From assembly GCF_001667735.1 (NCBI RefSeq), contig NZ_LZJN01000138.1, forward strand, positions 1-64,000: a stretch of DNA of 64,000 nucleotides, read 5' to 3'. Below the pieces are notes generated by a model that did not search any database, was not told the origin of the DNA, and was given only the letters and a program-made list of their open reading frames with translations. This stretch comes from Mycobacterium sp. E183. GTDB taxonomy: Bacteria > Actinomycetota > Actinomycetes > Mycobacteriales > Mycobacteriaceae. Shown here piece by piece: positions 62,213 to 64,000 of this stretch; position 1 is the first letter of the stretch; the number at the start of each line of letters is the position of its first letter. The translations under genes were made by a program, and so were the position numbers.

Positions 62213-63072
62213 GCGGCCACCAGCCCCCCGACGCAGAGCTGCCGGCCCTCAAGGGAACCGGCAGAACTGATGACCTGACAGTCGCGCCTAAGTCTGACAC
62301 GAGCCCCCGACAACTGGCCAGGCAGGCTGCGGCGCTGGCCGCGATCGGGCTGCCCGTCCTGCCGTTGCGCCCCCGGCGAAAGGAGCCGCGGGCCGGCAGC
62401 CACGGCTACCTGGACGCCACCTGCGACCCCGGGCACATCGACCGGCACTGGTACTACCACCCGCACGACAACATCGGTGTGCGCCCGCCACGCGGCACGG
62501 TGGTGCTCGACATCGACCCGCGTAACGGCGGCGAAAAGTCGATCCGCGCCCTGACCGATCGGCACGGCCAGCTCCTGAAAACCTGGGCGGCGCAAACCGG
62601 TTCGGGTGGCTGGCACTACTGGTTCACCGTCGGCGACATGGCGCTGCGCGCCCACTTGGGCGCCGGCATCGACGTCAAGCACGGCGGCAACGGGTTCGTC
62701 GTCGCCCCGCCGTCGGTGCACCCGTGCGGCGGTGTCTACGTGTGGCGCAACCCGCCGATAGGACAACCTGCGCCCGCCCCAGAGTGGCTGCGGAGAGCGC
62801 TGGCCCCGCCGCCCCCGCCGGTGCGCGCGGCGCCGCCCGGCACCCGCAGCGGATGCGGTAACGGCCCCTACAGCCTGGCCGCCCTGCTGGGACGCATCCA
62901 CCTTGCGCCGCAAGGCCAACGCAACCGGACCCTCTACGGCGCGGCCCGCGACGCCGCCAAACAAGGCGACCTGGACGCCTTTGCCGACCTGCTCGCCGCG
63001 GTGGCCGTCGAGCGCGGGCTGTCTCCCACTGAAGCCGAAGCCACGATCCGATCTGCCAGGAAGGCGAGCTGA
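62209..63072 (+). CDS. Prophage bifunctional DNA primase/polymerase N-terminal domain protein
   Basis: 287 aa. Prim-pol core: LAAIGLPVLPLRPRRKEP, GVRPPRGTVVLDIDPRNGGE (the acidic D-x-D catalytic pair), TGSGGWHYWF and GIDVKHGGNGFVVAPPSVHPCGG, all hallmarks of the D5/RepB-type primase-polymerase family. A C-terminal helical region with ERGLSPTEAEATIRSARKAS resembles the PriCT segment. GTG 62209 overlaps the upstream stop and the end overlaps the next gene as ATGA. It probably primes replication of the element. Confidence 0.85.
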   Translation: MSGHQPPDAELPALKGTGRTDDLTVAPKSDTSPRQLARQAAALAAIGLPVLPLRPRRKEPRAGSHGYLDATCDPGHIDRHWYYHPHDNIGVRPPRGTVVLDIDPRNGGEKSIRALTDRHGQLLKTWAAQTGSGGWHYWFTVGDMALRAHLGAGIDVKHGGNGFVVAPPSVHPCGGVYVWRNPPIGQPAPAPEWLRRALAPPPPPVRAAPPGTRSGCGNGPYSLAALLGRIHLAPQGQRNRTLYGAARDAAKQGDLDAFADLLAAVAVERGLSPTEAEATIRSARKAS

Positions 63073-64000
63073 TGAGCGACCCCCACCTGCCCGGCATGAG
63101 CGACGACGACCACGCCGACCACGACTCGACGGAAATCATTCACTTAGAAGATTTCTGGGACAGGCGCCCGGTGCTCAAGCACGTCCGCAACTTCGCCCGC
63201 TCCCGGCGGGCGTGCCCCGACTCCACCCTGGCCGCGGTGCTGGTCCGCGCCGTCTGCCAAATCCCGCAGTGGGCGACGCTGCCCCCGATCGTCGGCGGTC
63301 GTACCGCGGTGAATCTGTTCGCCGGCCTAGTCGGCGAATCCGGCGGCGGTAAAGGCGCCTCGGAGGCCACCGGCCGCGACGCCATCGCCTGGGATAACCG
63401 CCCGGTCGGCCCCGTCCCCGAGCGACCCTTGGGCAGCGGCGAAGGCCTAGCCCGCACCTACATGAACATGCAGGAGGAAGCCGAGAAGGCCAAACTGACT
63501 GCCGCGGTCTTCACCGTCTTGTGGTCGGCGCCCGAAATCGACACCCTCACCGCGCTGTTCGCCCGGCAGGGCGCCACCCTGCACGCCGAACTGCGCAAGC
63601 TCTACATGGGCGAACAACTCGGATTCACCAACTCCGGCAAGGACACCCGCACCCGCGTCGACCGGCTCACCTACCGCGCCGGGCTGATCGCCGGGGTGCA
63701 GCCGCTACGCGCCGGGACACTCCTCGACGCCGCCGACGGCGGCACACCGCAACGGTTCCTGTGGGCGTGGACCCGCGACCCCGACATGCCCGAGCAGCGC
63801 CCCGACGCGGTTGAGCCGAGGACCGTCGCGGTGCCCACGTTCTTGCCCGGCGACCTGCGGGTGCCGCAGGTGGCCCGCGACGCGATCGAACGCCACCAGC
63901 TCGACTACCACCACGGCGAGCCCGGCATCGACCCCCTCGACGGGCACGCGCTGCTGACCCAGCTCAAAGTCGCCGCCGCGCTGATGGTCCTCGACGAACG
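63072..64000 (+). CDS. Prophage P-loop replication protein (helicase/DUF3987-like), cut by window end
   Basis: Open frame of 309 codons with no stop before 64000. ATG 63072 overlaps the prim-pol stop. An N-terminal acidic region leads to a Walker A-like GLVGESGGGKGASEATGRD (about residues 95-113), a Walker B-like VFTVLWSAPEIDTL, and then AGLIAGVQPLRAGTLLD. This resembles the DUF3987/phage helicase-type ATPase seen at Rv1582c in phiRv1 as I recall. Together with prim-pol it forms the replication unit. The C-terminus is outside the window. Confidence 0.75.
   Translation, partial: MSDPHLPGMSDDDHADHDSTEIIHLEDFWDRRPVLKHVRNFARSRRACPDSTLAAVLVRAVCQIPQWATLPPIVGGRTAVNLFAGLVGESGGGKGASEATGRDAIAWDNRPVGPVPERPLGSGEGLARTYMNMQEEAEKAKLTAAVFTVLWSAPEIDTLTALFARQGATLHAELRKLYMGEQLGFTNSGKDTRTRVDRLTYRAGLIAGVQPLRAGTLLDAADGGTPQRFLWAWTRDPDMPEQRPDAVEPRTVAVPTFLPGDLRVPQVARDAIERHQLDYHHGEPGIDPLDGHALLTQLKVAAALMVLDE

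Larger units (their letters stand above)
60375..64000 (+). mobile_element. phiRv1-like prophage, left part
   Basis: Gene order int (serine recombinase), small RDF-like gene, prim-pol, P-loop replication protein, all on the plus strand, corresponds to the order I recall for phiRv1 (Rv1586c, Rv1584c and following). As in phiRv1, the target is a 13E12-family gene. The element runs past 64000, so length and structural genes are unknown. Confidence 0.8.

Overview
The window is a high-GC mycobacterial chromosome segment. Gene order from position 1 to about 59,160 follows, from memory, M. tuberculosis Rv2198c down to Rv2140c. The PE_PGRS38, IS6110 and parDE2 insertions I associate with H37Rv are absent. 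Protein sequences are close to but distinct from M. tuberculosis, so a slow-growing non-tuberculous species (M. avium complex or a near relative) is my best guess. This identification rests on remembered sequences and no search was run.

Layout. (1) 1-1640: a 317-bp perfect inverted repeat flanks the 3' part of mmpS3 and an Rv2197c-like membrane gene. The left copy has replaced the 5' half of mmpS3. (2) 2256-6664 (minus strand): qcrB, qcrA, qcrC and ctaE, the cytochrome bcc menaquinol oxidase and a subunit of the aa3 oxidase; QcrB carries a short Cys-containing insertion. (3) 6803-31000: metabolic and envelope genes. These include trpD, a DnaQ-GIY-YIG fusion, ripC, a HExxH membrane protein, pimB, fadD15, an ArsA-like ATPase whose P-loop lies upstream of any ordinary start codon, an acyltransferase, arabinomannan mannosyltransferases, RNase AS, aroG, pknL with its substrate gene, mptA, idsA2, a MetF-like gene preceded by a 22-codon leaderless ORF, lppM and a GNAT gene. 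(4) 31297-52963: the division and cell wall cluster. It starts with mraZ behind TGGGG boxes, then rsmH, an ftsL-position gene, pbpB, murE, murF, mraY, murD, ftsW, murG, murC, ftsQ, ftsZ, pgeF, a yggS-type gene, sepF, a yggT-type gene and wag31. Most neighbours overlap by 4 bp. (5) 52967-56801 (minus strand): a signalling module of a PAS-GAF-SpoIIE phosphatase, a cobalamin-binding protein with the W-x9-EH motif of CarH-type photoreceptors, and a STAS protein, all overlapping by 4 bp, followed by a phosphoribosyltransferase. (6) 57064-59162: tRNA-Leu(GAG), a dapE-like peptidase and a PEBP-family gene. (7) 59292-64000: a 13E12-family (DUF222) locus behind a perfect LexA box, broken by a phiRv1-like prophage. 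The prophage supplies a serine integrase, a putative directionality factor, a prim-pol and a P-loop replication protein that runs off the window.

The envelope genes form a connected programme: lipid-linked precursor synthesis (murE to murC), transpeptidation (pbpB), divisome scaffolding (ftsQ, ftsW, ftsZ, sepF, wag31), hydrolysis (ripC) and PIM/LAM glycan synthesis (pimB, Rv2181-type, mptA). The least expected part is the phosphatase/B12/STAS module. Its residues suggest a light- or cobalamin-responsive partner-switching circuit, which I do not recognise as described in mycobacteria. Many host genes here, and the prophage integrase, show a TANNNT hexamer exactly 6 nt before ATG or GTG, the layout expected of leaderless transcripts.
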